Origin: Lobulomyces angularis | Lineage: Eukaryota; Chytridiomycota; Chytridiomycetes; Lobulomycetales; Lobulomycetaceae | Assembly: GCA_027604685.1 (NCBI GenBank) | Contig: JADHYX010000159.1 | Span: 1 to 48,263, forward strand | DNA length: 48,263 nt | Reading direction: 5' to 3' | Shown here: positions 32,212-44,400 of the stretch, piece by piece | Numbering within the stretch: the stretch's first letter is position 1 | Layout of the letters: each line of letters starts with the position of its first letter | The notes under the pieces: generated by a model | What the model saw: the letters and a program-made list of their open reading frames with translations, nothing else | Database searches by the model: none | What the model was told of the DNA's origin: nothing | Program-made: the position numbers and the translations under genes

Positions 32212-34902
32212 ATGGGAATAGTCACTGTTCTCATTGACAGAGGTAATTAATCAAACATTTATTATTGTTTAAAAAATTTTAGCATGGGTAATGGCTCCAA
32301 ACTGTAGAGAAGTAAGTTCTACGGAGGGAAGTACAAGGTCTGCATCAATCAAAGCAGTAAACAATCTTCAAGTTCGACCAACCGTACCATTAAGTGTTGA
32401 AAATTTAGCAAAAACTTTTTATGGTACAAATGATTTAAAGCTTCGGAAGAGATATGAAGGAAAGTTTGAAAGATTGTTACAAATTGTTGGGAATTTGGCA
32501 CTTTCAAGCTCAATTGCTGATACTCTCAGAGAAGATTTATATAGAAAAAAGTTTCAACTTCATCCAAAAAAAAAAAAAAATTTACAAAAAGTAAAAGATG
32601 AAGTAAAATCATTCCAAAATCGAGTGAAAAATTTAGAAATTAATAATTTGGGGGTGAATTTTCCAACTAAAAATTCACTGGGTGAAGCTATTGGAGTAAC
32701 AAAAGAAAAAATTAAGCCGTTAAGTGCAGGGACTCCACATTACCGAAGACATCAAATAGCAAATTCCAATTTAGGTGCGCAAACACGAAATTGTGCGTCA
32801 CAAGCGAGAAGATCTCTATTAGCATTGGCAACTATATTTGCAGAACATGTTGATAATTCACAAGTTTTAGGCAATACATCCTTTTCGAAATTAACTTCTA
32901 CAAACAGAGATGCTAGAAGTCGAATATTAAAAGATTTAAATTTAAGATTAACAGTGCTTGATATTTTGCAAGAAAGTTTGGACACAAATGAACTTGCTTC
33001 TGATGAACACGAGGTAATTTCCTTGATGCTTCTAGCAGGAAAAATAAGGGAAGGATTAACGTCATACCATCACCGATTTTTTTTTTCCGGGGTTAAAGAT
33101 GGAAGTTTGTTTGCTTCGAGTAAGCCAACTTCCGCCGACACCAATAGAACAGAGAAAGTTGAAGAAATATCAATTCAGTTTGATACCTACACTGAAAAAT
33201 TATTCATGGTACTTTATAAATAATTGTATAAATACCTGTATTTTTCTTACTATCGTTTAGTGCTTATTGCTAACCTTGCAAAGACTGGAGTTTGCCCATG
33301 ACATAAAATATTTCGAAATATCTAAGGCAGAATTGGAAAATTTTGTTGACCTTTCAAATGTTCTACAATGTTGTTTAGAATTTGCTGCAGGAAATCCCCA
33401 AATTTCTCATATACTAATAACAATGATTCAATCAGTAAATAAATAAGATGTAAAAATTTTTATTAAAAGTAACATTAGATAGAACACTTAACAGAATTTA
33501 AAGTGGGAAAAGGGGAAGAGGCTGTCGCTGCACAAGTGTCATTGTCATTATTAGCCCAGGTTATAAGGATGGGAGATTTAGAAAATTTGAATGAACTTGC
33601 TGATTCTTTTTGTGATATACTAGCAGATCTTCAACAAAAATATCAATGGTTTATAGACAATTTATTAAGACTTAATTTTATTTTTTTAGGTATTTGGGGA
33701 GAAAATTTATCAATTTTCTAGCCGCGGCAGCATCTAAAAATACAAAAGTTTGTAAAATGTTTATTAAAATTTTAAGCCGAGGGGAGCATAGTTGTTGGGG
33801 ATGGATGTATCAAGGAATGCTTTGTTTAGGTGTAATAGCGATATCAGGTGCAAACTCTGATATTCGTAGTATAGCACTTAGAAGCGGTTTAGTACAGTTC
33901 GTTACCTTTGGAGAATCCAACAATAATACCAATGACGCATGGAAAGTCAGAGCCGGAGTATTGGTTTCCTTAACTGGAATATATGGAAAATGTAACTCTA
34001 CTGCAACAAAAGCGTTGATAATCGATTCCTTAGCTCAAAGGATGCAGTTAGAAAAAGACGATCGGGTCAAACAATATATTTGCATTCTTCAAAATTTAGA
34101 GCCTAATTCCAATAATTTACTGGATGAAAAACTGGATGTACTTGAAACCTCGAAAGGAGTGTCGAGACTTTCATATTTGTTTAAATACATTTCATTTTCG
34201 TTGGCGGAAGAATATATTGAAACGCAAAGTAAATACAAGTTTCTTCGTAAATACGTCAAGTCTTCAAATGGAAAAGAGACCCAAAAACAGCTCGAAATTC
34301 GACAGAAGTAAACAACTATTTTTAAAAATGTTAAATAATATTTAAACATTAGGTTTGAAGTGGAATGGGAAAGTTTAACCTACTTAATAAATGGAGGAAC
34401 TCCGAAAAAAAATTCATCAAAATCAACTAGGAAGGCGGAAAAAATAGATTTAACAAAGTTAAATCAATTGAGTAATACGAATGACTCAAATAAAGCAAAT
34501 ATCCCAATGTCACTTCAATATCATCAAAACTACAAACTGGCGATGGACGATGAACAGGTCAGAGAAAGCCAAACTATAGATAATACAGAGGAATTAAAAA
34601 AAAATATTGAACCATTAAAAATTTCGCTTTTAGTGTCTCATAAGTACAGTACTCCTGCTCAAATGGAAGTTATTTTAAGTCCAAACATTAGACCTAGTTC
34701 AGTACAGAAAGCTGGGCGAGGTACTGTAAATAGAAGAAAACTCTTTCATAAAGAGGAAAAACCACTTGTAGTTAAAGAAAAGCATGATATATCCGAAGAT
34801 GCAGTTACAATACCCAAAGAAGTAAAAAAGAAAGTTAGCAGGAGGGAGAAACCACTCTGTATAACACTCCCAGTATTACCTAAAATAAAATCCGAGCCTT
34901 AG
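32212..34902 (+). CDS. Large helical protein of unknown function (possible TMEM232 relative)
   Basis: The first exon (MGIVTVLIDRA) is joined to WVMAPNCREVSSTEG by a 40-nt intron. Further introns lie at about 33210-33260, 33435-33480 and 33645-33690. The body is a succession of amphipathic helices like an armadillo/HEAT fold, e.g. VAAQVSLSLLAQVIRMGDLE and CWGWMYQGMLCLGVIAISGA followed by NSDIRSIALRSGLVQF. The last 200 residues are basic and low-complexity. The W-x-W ... SD-x-R-x-x-AL pattern faintly recalls the ciliary/sperm protein TMEM232, but I would not rely on it. A 15-A coding run (32566-32580) encodes consecutive lysines. It is a real gene by exon structure and composition; the function is unknown. 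Confidence 0.7.
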
Positions 34903-34984
34903 AGCATAATGAAATAAGTTTATTGTAAAAAAAGTGTATAGTGTGTAACATAAAAAAAAAAATATAAAAAAATTAACATCAGAG

Positions 34985-35592
34985 ATGCGTGTTTTCTTTA
35001 AGTCTCTGCAGCAATTTAAAAATCCTACATTAAATGGTAATAAAATATAATATATATTATTTAATTTGATTTTAAAATTTACCGAATAAATTTTTTTCAA
35101 ATTAATATTTTCTTGAAGCATTCGAAAAATCAAAAGTCATTCAATACAAACCACACAAATCTGAAAATCAAGAAAGATATTTGTTTAAAAAGAGATTTTT
35201 CAAACCAAATGAAACTTATGAACCGAAAGATTTAAACGATGAAAACTTGAGACCTTTTATTGAACATTTGGAAAAGCAAAAAAAGCCTGATTATTTCATG
35301 AAAACCGGAATTGATCCTATTAAGGAATACAAAGTAATATATATATATTTAATGAATAAGGTTAAATTTTTATCTAAAATTATTTTTTTAATAGAATGTG
35401 GGATTATTATCTTTATTTGTTAGTGAATTAGGGATGATTAAACCTAGTAAAGATACTGGTTTAAATAGAATAAATCAAAGAAAATTGGCGAAATCTGTAA
35501 AAAGAGCACAATCTTTTGGATTAATGCCTTATACCTACAAATGGCGAAAATCTGAGAATAAATTTGTTTATAAATTGAAAAAAGCTTTATAA
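34985..35592 (+). CDS. Mitochondrial small-subunit ribosomal protein S18
   Basis: Exons 34985-35036, 35119-35333 and 35395-35592 encode 154 residues. The C-terminal third, FVSELGMIKPSKDTGLNRIN followed by QRKLAKSVKRAQSFGLMPYT, matches bacterial/mitochondrial S18 ('F....G.I..R..TGLS...QR.L..AIKRAR..GLMP'). The N-terminus (MRVFFKSLQQFKNP) is basic and hydrophobic, suitable as a mitochondrial import signal. S18 sits on the platform of the small mitoribosomal subunit. The 82- and 61-nt introns keep the frame and both use GTAAT donors. It starts 82 bp after the previous gene on the same strand. Confidence 0.9.
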
Positions 35593-35817
35593 TGTAGTAT
35601 TAATATATATAAATAGTTAATTTATTTAATTTTAAATTTTTTGCGTCTTTTTTTTCTTTTTTGATTATACATTTGTCATATAAAACTGGATCTAGGAAAA
35701 CTAGCATTACTATGGTGTTAGTTTAGATTTCAACCTGTTAATTTACCTGACTTTTTAAAATTAAATAACATTTTTTTTTTTTTTTTTTGTTTTTTATTTC
35801 AGTGATGGTAGTTTATT

Positions 35818-36333
35818 GATCCATTAAGCAATAACCCAGCTTTTAAAGTAATTTATAATTTTCTTTATCTAATATTCAAGCTGTTGATGACGTGCCTCAT
35901 GCTAGAAAGTATCTTGGTATTTATGGTTTAAGAGAATTTTGGGTTGAATGGCGTTGTACATATAATACATTATGTAGATTGGAATTAGAAATTTTCAGAG
36001 CTTAGTGATTGACACAAGTTTACACGCGAAAGGGTTGTCCGTTGAAAAATGTCTTGATTTTATGAAACAATGTATTATTACTATGTCAGAAGCCGAATTG
36101 TTGAGCGAATTTAACGATATAGTTCAATTCCAGGACAAGCTCCTGCTTATAACCCAAAAAAATTTTATCTTGTTAATATTTATTTTAAAATAACAGGTTG
36201 GAGAAATAAAAATTTAAGAAATCAGTAAGTTTGCTGAAAATGAATTGGGAAGTAATTACTTTCCTATGGTAATATTCCACTTGCTGCATTAGAAACGATG
36301 ATGAAAAAATGGGTTGTTGATTTAAAAAATTAA
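35818..36333 (+). pseudogene. DUF885-family protein remnant (C-terminal part)
   Basis: Broken pieces of the C-terminal half of a DUF885 protein: an exon DPLSNNPAFK, a 33-nt intron-like GTAATT..TTCAAG, then AVDDVPHARKYLGIYGLREF and LELEIFRA, stop, VIDTSLHAKGLSVEKCLDFM, then IPGQAPAYN in another frame, then ENELGSNYFP and finally GNIPLAALETMMKKWVVDLK. The family pattern 'E.(F/W)RA.RLV.DTG(L/I)H..GWS...A..YM', 'PGQA..Y' and 'G..PL..LE' is recognisable. In-frame stops after FRA and a frame change before PGQA break it, and the metallopeptidase-like HE..PGHH region is missing. DUF885 is common in bacteria, so the source could be horizontal, but this is inference. Confidence 0.6.
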
Positions 36334-36615
36334 AAAAAAGTATTATTTTTTACTGTTTTATATTTTTAATTTTTTTTTTTAGTAGTTTTTTTCTTTATAA
36401 GAATTTAGACAAATTATAACATTTTTTTTAAGAAAAAAAAATATTCATAGAGAAAAAAATAAAAAGAATATTACAGTCATTTATCCCATTCTTTGTGTAC
36501 CTAATAGAACATTGCAGATATATGGATAAAATTTTCACTTACTGACTTGATATTTTTTAAAGAACTGGTTACGTCTAATGTTGTTACACTAAACTATATA
36601 TTGAAAATTGCCAAA

Positions 36616-37643
36616 ATGTCAAAAAAAGTTTTGGTATTTTTTACGATTTCTTTTACATATATTATTTTTTTAAAAAAACAAATACATTTCTTTTAAAAAA
36701 AAAAAAAATTTAAAAAAAAAAAAAAATGTAGAATCTAAATCGTCAAGGCATTAAAAAAATTGAAAACTTACCAAATTCTTTAACTCATTTTTACTGCAAT
36801 GTAAATCAAATTACTAAAATTGAAAATTTACCAAGTTCTCTGAATACTTTTTGTTGCGTTGATAATGAAATTACTGTAATAGAAAATTTACCCAGTTCCT
36901 TAAATGTCTTTAATGCGGAAAAGAATCTGATATCAAAAATTGAAAATTTACCTGATTCTCTATCAACTGTTGATCTCTGCATCAATAAAGTTGCGGATTT
37001 GGAAAATTTACCTAGTAAACTACAACACTTTCAGTGTTCTAATAATCAAATTTCTGAAATTAAACATTTACCTGCGTCGCTTACAAAATTTAGCTGCAAC
37101 AATAATAAGATAACGAAAATTGAAAATTTACCCAACTCTTTAACTAATTTTAGCTGTGGCACCAATGAGATTACAGCAATTAAAAATTTACCGGAGTCCT
37201 TGACAAGTTTTCTTTGCTGCGACAATAAAATTACAGTAATTGAAAACCTACCCAGCATCTTGCTTAATTTTAAATGCCGACACAACCAAATCAAAAAAAT
37301 TGAAAATTTACCAAATTCCTTATCTTTGTTTTATTGTGATATTAATAAAATTACAAAAATTGAAAACTTACCACTTTCCCTTACCAATTTTGGTTTTACT
37401 GAAAATCCTATTGAATTTGTTGATAACATTGAAATAAAAAATTTAAATTTTTTTTTAAATGGATATCAAATAACGAAGAGACTACAAAACAGAATAAAAA
37501 ATAGATTTAAAAAAAAAATTTTGGCAATCAAAAAAATACAGGCCAGATGTCACAATTGGATTTGGAAAGCAACTTGTAAGGATGGTAGCTATGGTATTCA
37601 ATACAGGTTAGGTACCAAAGAGCTTCAGGAGTACCTGAATTGA
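36616..37643 (+). CDS. Leucine-rich-repeat protein of giant-virus type
   Basis: Exon 1 (36616-36633, MSKKVL) is joined across a 98-nt intron (36634-36731) to a single long exon, giving 309 residues. It has eleven consecutive 20-residue repeats (exactly 60 nt each, no indel over 660 nt) with consensus KIENLPNSLTxFxCxxNxIT. After the array come a basic helix (NRIKNRFKKKILAIKKIQAR) and a short Cys/Trp-containing tail, WIWKATCKDGSYGIQYRLGT. An '...IQ...(W)...CKDG..GI..RL' tail after IENLP-type repeats is, in my recollection, frequent in LRR proteins of Nucleocytoviricota. Without the intron the reading frame would start ATG-TAG at 36726, so the splice is needed. Its role is unknown; such repeats bind proteins. 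Confidence 0.8.
36745..37407 (+). repeat. Eleven-copy 60-nt coding repeat array
   Basis: The DNA shows a strict 60-nt period centred on GAAAATTTACC (Glu-Asn-Leu-Pro). Units 1-11 are all the same length. Units 4, 5 and 11 deviate most from consensus, the last also losing the Cys. Conservation is higher at the GAAAATTTACC core than between cores, indicating selection on the protein rather than very recent duplication. Confidence 0.9.
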
Positions 37644-38110
37644 ATGTTTATCTATATAACCTATTAAAAATAATTTTTGAAATATTATATGTTTCTAACT
37701 CCTTTTTTTGTTAATATTTTATATTTTATATTTTAAACTTATTGTACTGTTTCGATACAGCTGTTTTTTAATTTTAATTTTTTTTTTTCTTCTTTTTTTG
37801 AACTGCAAACTTCTCTGGTGTAAAACAAGCAGCATTGTACAATACAACAAACAATTTACTATTACAATACATTATTTAATGGAACTCCTTTTAAACTCTT
37901 TCTTATTTTGGCTATTTTCAAAAAAAAAAGTAGTAAAAAATGAAACAAAATATTTGAGATGAAATTTCCTTTGTTAAGTTTTTATTTAGACTTTCTCAGA
38001 ACAAAAATGGAACCAAATTACATTATTTGAGCATTTTTTACTTTTGGAGCCACCAAAAATTTCTACTTAAAAAAATAAAAGGAAATACGATACTTATTTT
38101 TTAATTTTAA
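37644..38110. other. AT-rich spacer, nothing recognised
   Basis: It contains T-rich stretches with an 84-codon open frame (37708-37962) that is a composition artefact of TTT/ATT codons. It should carry the promoter of the tomosyn-like gene. No structure was recognised. Confidence 0.4.
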
Positions 38111-40324
38111 ATGGAAAAGAGACTCTTTAATAGCAAACTTCATTCTTTTACTACTGATTCAAATATAGTTTCACATTCCACTGTTTCTCAAGAAATTTTA
38201 ATTGATTTTTTGTCTCTTTCTAATGATCCTGAAGAAAATGTTAAAAATGAAGGTTAGAAATGAAAAAAAAGACATTAAAATATAATTCAGTAGCTACAAA
38301 TTTTGTTAAAAAATTTTTTGACATACAACTCTTATTTTTATTTTTAATAATTGAAAAATTTTTCCATATATTGTCCTTAAGTGAAAAATTGAACTTATTA
38401 ATAAAATATTTAATTTAGGTGAGGTTTTTATGACTTGTTCAAACAACATAGTGTCTTTTTGGATGTATAAGAATAATTTTTCAAGTTTATTATTTACTCA
38501 AAAGACAGCCTTGAAAGATATAATTGATTGCCAGCTGATGCTTGATAAGAACTTTTTTTGGATAAAAAATGAAAAGACTCTGCTTATATATTATTTTGTT
38601 GGTACAGCAATGTTGGATGAATATTTTACGGAAGAAAAACTAAACCAATTTGGTGATACTGTAACAATTTTTATTTTTATTCATTTAAATTTTTTTATCA
38701 ATTTTTTCAACATATTTCATAGGACTCGAATAACAATGTTTTAAATCAGATAGAATTAATACAGAGTAATGAAAACTTAAATTCCGAAGAACTTTTGCAT
38801 CAGATTACTCAGGAAGATGATGATGTGGATGACATTATGGCTCAGTTAGACAATGCAGTTGATGATGTAAAATAGTTTGCTAAATTCTGTTTTAAAACTT
38901 TTTTTTTTACTTTTTTAAGGTTTTAGAACAAACTGGAGCATTTAAAAATTTAATACAAAAATCCAATACAGTAAATAAACAAAAATTTAACTTGGAGCAG
39001 TATCTTTTATCAGAGGAAGATTATCATCAACACTCGTGGAACAAGTTAGTGAAATTTGACTTAAACCAAAGTTTTGATAAAAGATTTCAAAACTTAGGAG
39101 CCACAACTGAACTAAAAAATATAGGATTTTACCCAATTTTTCAGTTCAATTTTCTTGGTAAAGGAAAAGTTAGTTTTAATCCGTACTTTGGATTTGTTAC
39201 TTTTTGCGTTAATAAAACTGTTTCATTGATTCAAATTAAGACAGGAAAGTTGATTTTTACTGAAATTTTTGAAGATGGAGTAGAAATTCTGGATATTGTT
39301 GGTGTTAAGTTTTTTGGTTCTAATTTGGTAAAATTTGAAGAGAAACCTTGTTTGTTTGTTGCTGATGCGAGTGGCTGCTTAACGATGCTGGATATTTCTA
39401 ATTTTAAAAAAAGTATATAATTGAAATTTCAAAAATTGAAGCTTAATTTGATTTTTTTATTCAAATGTGAACTTAAGGTTGCGTACTAAAAAAATCAAAA
39501 TCAAAACCGATAAGTTTAATTTACAAGTCAGGATACCTATTCTACCTTTTAGACAAATCAATAAATTTTTTTAAATTTGAAAAAACTAATAATACCTGGG
39601 AATTAGTGAAAAATGTTGAATCCGAATCAACATTTGATTCTGGAAGTTTAATCTATTTATACTCTCAATTATTTTTTTCCACTGTGTCTGGTAATTATAA
39701 TTCCTTTTTTTTGTCGATATACATTTTTTATTAAGGTGATAAATTTAAGCTTCATAATATACCTGAATTTTTGGTTCAATTTGGTAATATTTGTATGATT
39801 TTTCATTTTTTTTAAAATATATATATTTTTTTGTAGAGACGTCGTTACCATGCACAGGAGAAGAAATTTTCTTTTCATTGAAAAATGGTGTATTTCTTAA
39901 GAGAAATGGGGAAATAAAAGTATTTGGTTTAGACATTGCATACAAACCTATTCCAGTTTCAGAAAGTAAAAGCACATACATAACTACGCAAGTCCCTCAG
40001 TACATAGAATCTACAGACAGCGCAACTTCTAGCCCTCCTGTAGCGAAACTTAATCTGGCAAAAAAAAAAAAAGCAACTGATGCATCAGAATCACACAACA
40101 CCTCAAATTTAGTTAATCAAAATAAACAAAAATTAGAAGAGAGAGGTGAAAGGTGTGACTTTTTTTTTTATTGTATTTTACAAAATTTTTTTAAATTCTT
40201 TTTGGTTAGATTGCAAGATTTAGGAAAAAAAACTGGTGATTTAAGTGCTAATGCGAGAAAATTCACAGATACGATTAAAGCTTACAATGAAAATCAAAAA
40301 AACAAAAAATGGTGGCAATTATGA
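38111..40324 (+). CDS. Half-length tomosyn/Sro7-type protein with C-terminal R-SNARE
   Basis: About eight exons give roughly 565 residues. The C-terminus reads LEERGERLQDLGKKTGDLSA, then NARKFTDTIKAY and KNKKWWQL*. This matches the VAMP-like R-SNARE tail of tomosyn (STXBP5), with the zero-layer Arg kept (EERGER) and the diagnostic K-K-W-(Y/W)-Q-hydrophobic end. Upstream are beta-propeller-like strands (e.g. VSLIQIKTGKLIFTEIFEDG, CLFVADASGCLTMLDIS), consistent with the second propeller of Lgl/tomosyn proteins. Full-length tomosyn and yeast Sro7 exceed 1000 residues, so the N-terminal propeller is absent. The first exon (MEKRLFNSKLHSF) has a reasonable start and no earlier homologous exon is visible before the LRR gene. 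It probably regulates exocytic SNARE assembly at the plasma membrane. Confidence 0.78.
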
Positions 40325-40536
40325 AATATATATATTTCTTAATATATTTTTATTCTTAATTTTTTTCTTTTGCATAATTAAAAGTATGTACATATATATA
40401 TTTTGATTTTAAAGTTCAATTTTTTTTTTTCTAATTTTTCTTATTTATTATTGTTCTATTATTTTCAATTTGTTTTTATAGAATATATCTGATAATTTAT
40501 TTTTATATTTTCCTAATTTTCTAAACAATAATCTAA

Positions 40537-41295
40537 TTATAGCACCATATTTGTAAACTGATCATTGATAATACGTTCCCATTTTTCAAAGTTTTCTAAT
40601 GGTTCCTCTTTCGAATACCTCTTGTATTGTGCAATTCTGTCAACATATTGGTTATGTTGCTTCCACTCCAGATTTAATTTTTTTTTTGAGTAACTGGATT
40701 TCGATTTATTTATTTTATTTAGCAAAATCTAAAATAGATATTAGATTTTTTTTTTTTTTTTTTTTTTTTGTTTACTAAATTATTTTTTTGAATTTTTCTT
40801 TGTGCTTCGGTTTGTTTAATTGAAGCACTTCTTGGTCTTAGAATAGGCGGTAAAACGACCTTTTTTTTCCACTCACTTTCTGTTGCTTTTCTAATATTAT
40901 TGATTTTAAAGAGTAACTTCAAATTAGATTTGTCTATTTCGTTAACTTGAATCTTAGTGACCAAATTTTTTTTTGGTTTATTTAAATTTGGTTTTTCCTA
41001 TAAAAAAAGTTCATTTAAAAAATTTTTTAAATCATTTTTTTAAAATTTTTAATTTATTATTATTTTTTCATTATTTATTTTCACCATAATGTTTTATAAA
41101 ATTTTAATATATTTTTTTTTTTTTTAAAAAAATTTTTTTTTAACTTTGTTCGCGTAAAATCAAAATTTTTTGGTATGTTAATACTTATATACTCTTTTTT
41201 TTTTTTTTCTTTAGACTACGCTGCTTATAAACCAATCTGATCCTATCTTGTTTACTTACATTTAAAAACGTAAACGGTGTTTGTAATTTGGACAT
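40537..41295 (-). CDS. Basic coiled-coil-like protein of unknown function
   Basis: The start at 41295 reads MSKLQTPFTFLNVSKQDRIR, followed by LVYKQRSL and a lysine run. A long intron (about 41000-41195, donor GTATAT) leads to EKPNLNKPKKNLVTKIQVNE, then WKKKVVLPPILRPRSASIKQ. A last exon ends KWERIINDQFTNMVL*. The protein is strongly basic, with the helical stretch KLNLEWKQHNQYVDRIAQYK. Two long A runs flank the last splice (about 40750-40770), so the junction is approximate. I do not recognise the family. It is convergent with the tomosyn gene, 212 bp apart. Confidence 0.5.
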
Positions 41296-41435
41296 TCTAG
41301 TTTGAGCCAAAAATATATAAAAAAAAAAAAAAAAAGAAAAAGGGAATTAAATAAATATATAAAAATAACTTGAAAGTAGCTAAAAATAAAAATAATAAAA
41401 AAAATACTTAAAAATAAAAATGAAAAAAAAAATTC

Positions 41436-44400
41436 TTAAGAAAGTCCACTCTTGATTTTATTAACTGAATCACAAATAATGTTATTAATCCCAGAATCAA
41501 CCTGCTCTTTACAATGCTGAACGTCGTTGTTTTTGAAGCCATAAGAACTGACTTTTAGTCCATTGTTATTAAATTTTTTTATAATGGGCATGCTATTTCC
41601 AATAATAGCATCTACATTGGTTACAATTCCTTGCAAATTCCATAACTGACAAAACTTTAAGGCTTGTCGTAACGAATTGCATCTGTGGTCTGGTGAGATA
41701 TCAATTCCTCCATCAGTTAAAAAAAAAACAGAATGCTTTTTCTATTAAACAAAAAAAAAAAAATTGGTTAAAGATAAACAACGTAAAATATCTTTGTACC
41801 TGCTTTAACCTAATTCCTAATGCAGAATCTGGGTGAAAAGTAGAAAAGAAAATTTCTCTTTCCGTAGTATCACTTGGGATCATATTAGGTTCAACAAGCA
41901 AATTGTTTTGTGTAACATTTAATATTGTGTCTAGGTAAAAATTTAATTCAGACATACAAAGATTATCTTTTTCAGCTTCATCTACTTTCGGGTATTTAAT
42001 TTCAACATTGAAGCCAATATTTTTTGGAATTTTCTTTAAAAGCATTTTACAAATTTTAATACAAGAAACCATAATTAGTGTTACCTTAAACATGTCTTCT
42101 AAAGTAGGATAAGCTTCCTGTATGGTCCCGTCGTAGTTACCTTTCGAAGGCCATTTTTCATTTTCAAAACTTGAGAATTTTAGTCTGAACTCAGTAATTT
42201 CACTTAATGTTCTAGAAACCGGTAAACCTCTTGTTCTATTTCTACCTCTTTCCTCAATTTCAATTCCTAAGCTGCATTCGCCAAATCTGTTATCACCAAG
42301 TTGTTCCCTTCTACTTAATCTTCCCACAGGACTCCTTTGTATAGTTTCATTAAAAAGGGAACCCAGCGCTGGGTTTATATCAGGATGAGATGAAAGAAAG
42401 TTTCTTAATGAAACGGAATGTACTGGAAAATTGTTTCCTTTTTTTCCCATTGTCCAATCATGGTATATAACTGGAGTAAAATCGTTCGTTAGTTGCACAT
42501 CTGTAATATAAAAAGGATTATGTTAAATTTGAAATTGCAAAATAAATAACAAACCAAATTCTACTAAATCAGCACCCAATCTACCTGCGGTTAAAAAGGA
42601 AGTAATAGTATTTTCACCAAGTTCCAGCACCTGCTTTCCATTTATTAAAGGTAAGTCTTTACCCAAGCCTCTATGACCAATAATCCTAGTTCCATGGAAT
42701 TCTGGCTTTTTGGTGTATTCCATTGGGTCATATTTATTAAAAATAATCGTAACGTCAAAAAATACTTCTAAAATCACAGAAAACCCTTCAGCGTTAAGGT
42801 AGAAAATTTTTCCCTTGAAGGTGCCACCAAAACTACTACGCTCCTTCCACAATGAAGTACCATTAGTCATTTCTATCAAACCTGATCCCAAGATAGAGTC
42901 TGCTAAGCTTGTTTTTAATTGAACAAAAAGCACCAAATCTTCAATACTACTTTGTTTAAAAATATCAAACTTGAAAACAAAAGGAATAGCGACTTGAGGT
43001 TTATTTGGGTTTCCATTTCTCAAGTCAACAGTAAGAACCTCAGATTTGATACCACACGATGGGGACTCGATTCTAAAAGAAATGGAGTATGAAGGTGCTC
43101 TCAGGTGTTCAGGGATATTCTTTTCGTGAAGCTTATAAAACGGTAAATTTTTTCTATGATCAATTGATCCTTTATACAAAATTACGGTTGTGGTAGTGGT
43201 TGAGGTAAGCAGCTCATTACATTTCAACGACGCGAGCAGGAAATTAAAGGAGGGTGCTTCAAAAGATCTTTCAGGTGTTAGCAAAGTCTTTAATTGAAGA
43301 TGTCCTCGATAAATCGCATGCTCTACAGCCCTCCAACCAAACACATCGGCTTGCTCAATATTTGCACCGTTACTTAATAATAGATTAATAATTAATGCGT
43401 CTCCAAAAATTGCAGCATATATCAAAGGAGTATATCCATAAATACCACTGTGATTGACAGACAACATGTTGTCCGTATTAATTTTTTTTAATAGCATCTC
43501 AATGCATTTATAATTTCCATAGCGACAAGCCAGATGCAAAAAAGAGTAGTTTTTGTTACATTCATCAAAATCAATCCTTAATGCATCACAACGTTTAATA
43601 CATATCTCAACAACATCATCGTAACCTTTGCTACAAGCAAACCTAACAGCTTGATTAAAGTTTCCATTTGAAAAGAAAGAATCTTTTCTAGGTTCACCAT
43701 TATCCAAAAACAACATTTTTTCTAAAGCTTTCGCATTTCCATTGTAAATAGCTGAAGTGATTACATCTTCATCAAAAAAGGTAACTGGTAACTGTACTTT
43801 TAAAAAATGATCTAGTATCTGGAAAGAATTTTTGAAACTGCTTTCTTTGTGTTTTGAAATAGTGTAGAGTAGCGGAGTATTTCCTAGAATATCTTTGGAT
43901 TCAAAAAAGTCCGTATTCCAATCCTTAAGGCTTAACAATTTCTCTATAACTTTTTCGTTACTGGTCAAAGTATGAGAAGCCAATCTGTGTAAAACAGTGT
44001 AATTTGAAATTTTTGGCTTGAAGTTTAGAATATTTATCCATGCTGGATCATTGAAAATTAAGTTTAAGCATTGAATTGAATTGAATTTCAATATTAAATT
44101 TAAAATTAAAAATTTAAAAAAATCAAAGGTGCTTTCTTCTTCTGGCGTAGTATTGCTTTCCAGTAAGTCTTCCAAAAATTGCTTTAGCTGAATTTTGTCG
44201 TCACTTTTTAAGATTTGTTCTAATTCAATATTAGCCTGAAAATCTGTCAGCTTTCTTTGTTTCAAGATATAATTCTGCAATCTTAAGGAGCTATCTTTTA
44301 ATTTTATTTGAAGAGATTCCGCTGTTTGCATCTAAAAAAAGAATCCAAAAAAAAGGTTAACACAATTAAAGCAATAAATTAGAAAAATTAGATACATTCT

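Noticed and set aside
37046..37294. 82-codon minus-strand ORF with repeated LGKFSI
   Set aside because: It is the antisense of the LRR array, and its repetition is explained by the 60-nt coding repeat.
36745..37407. Regular 60-nt repeat considered as a CRISPR-like array
   Set aside because: There are no spacers; the units are contiguous, in one open frame and encode leucine-rich repeats in a eukaryotic gene.
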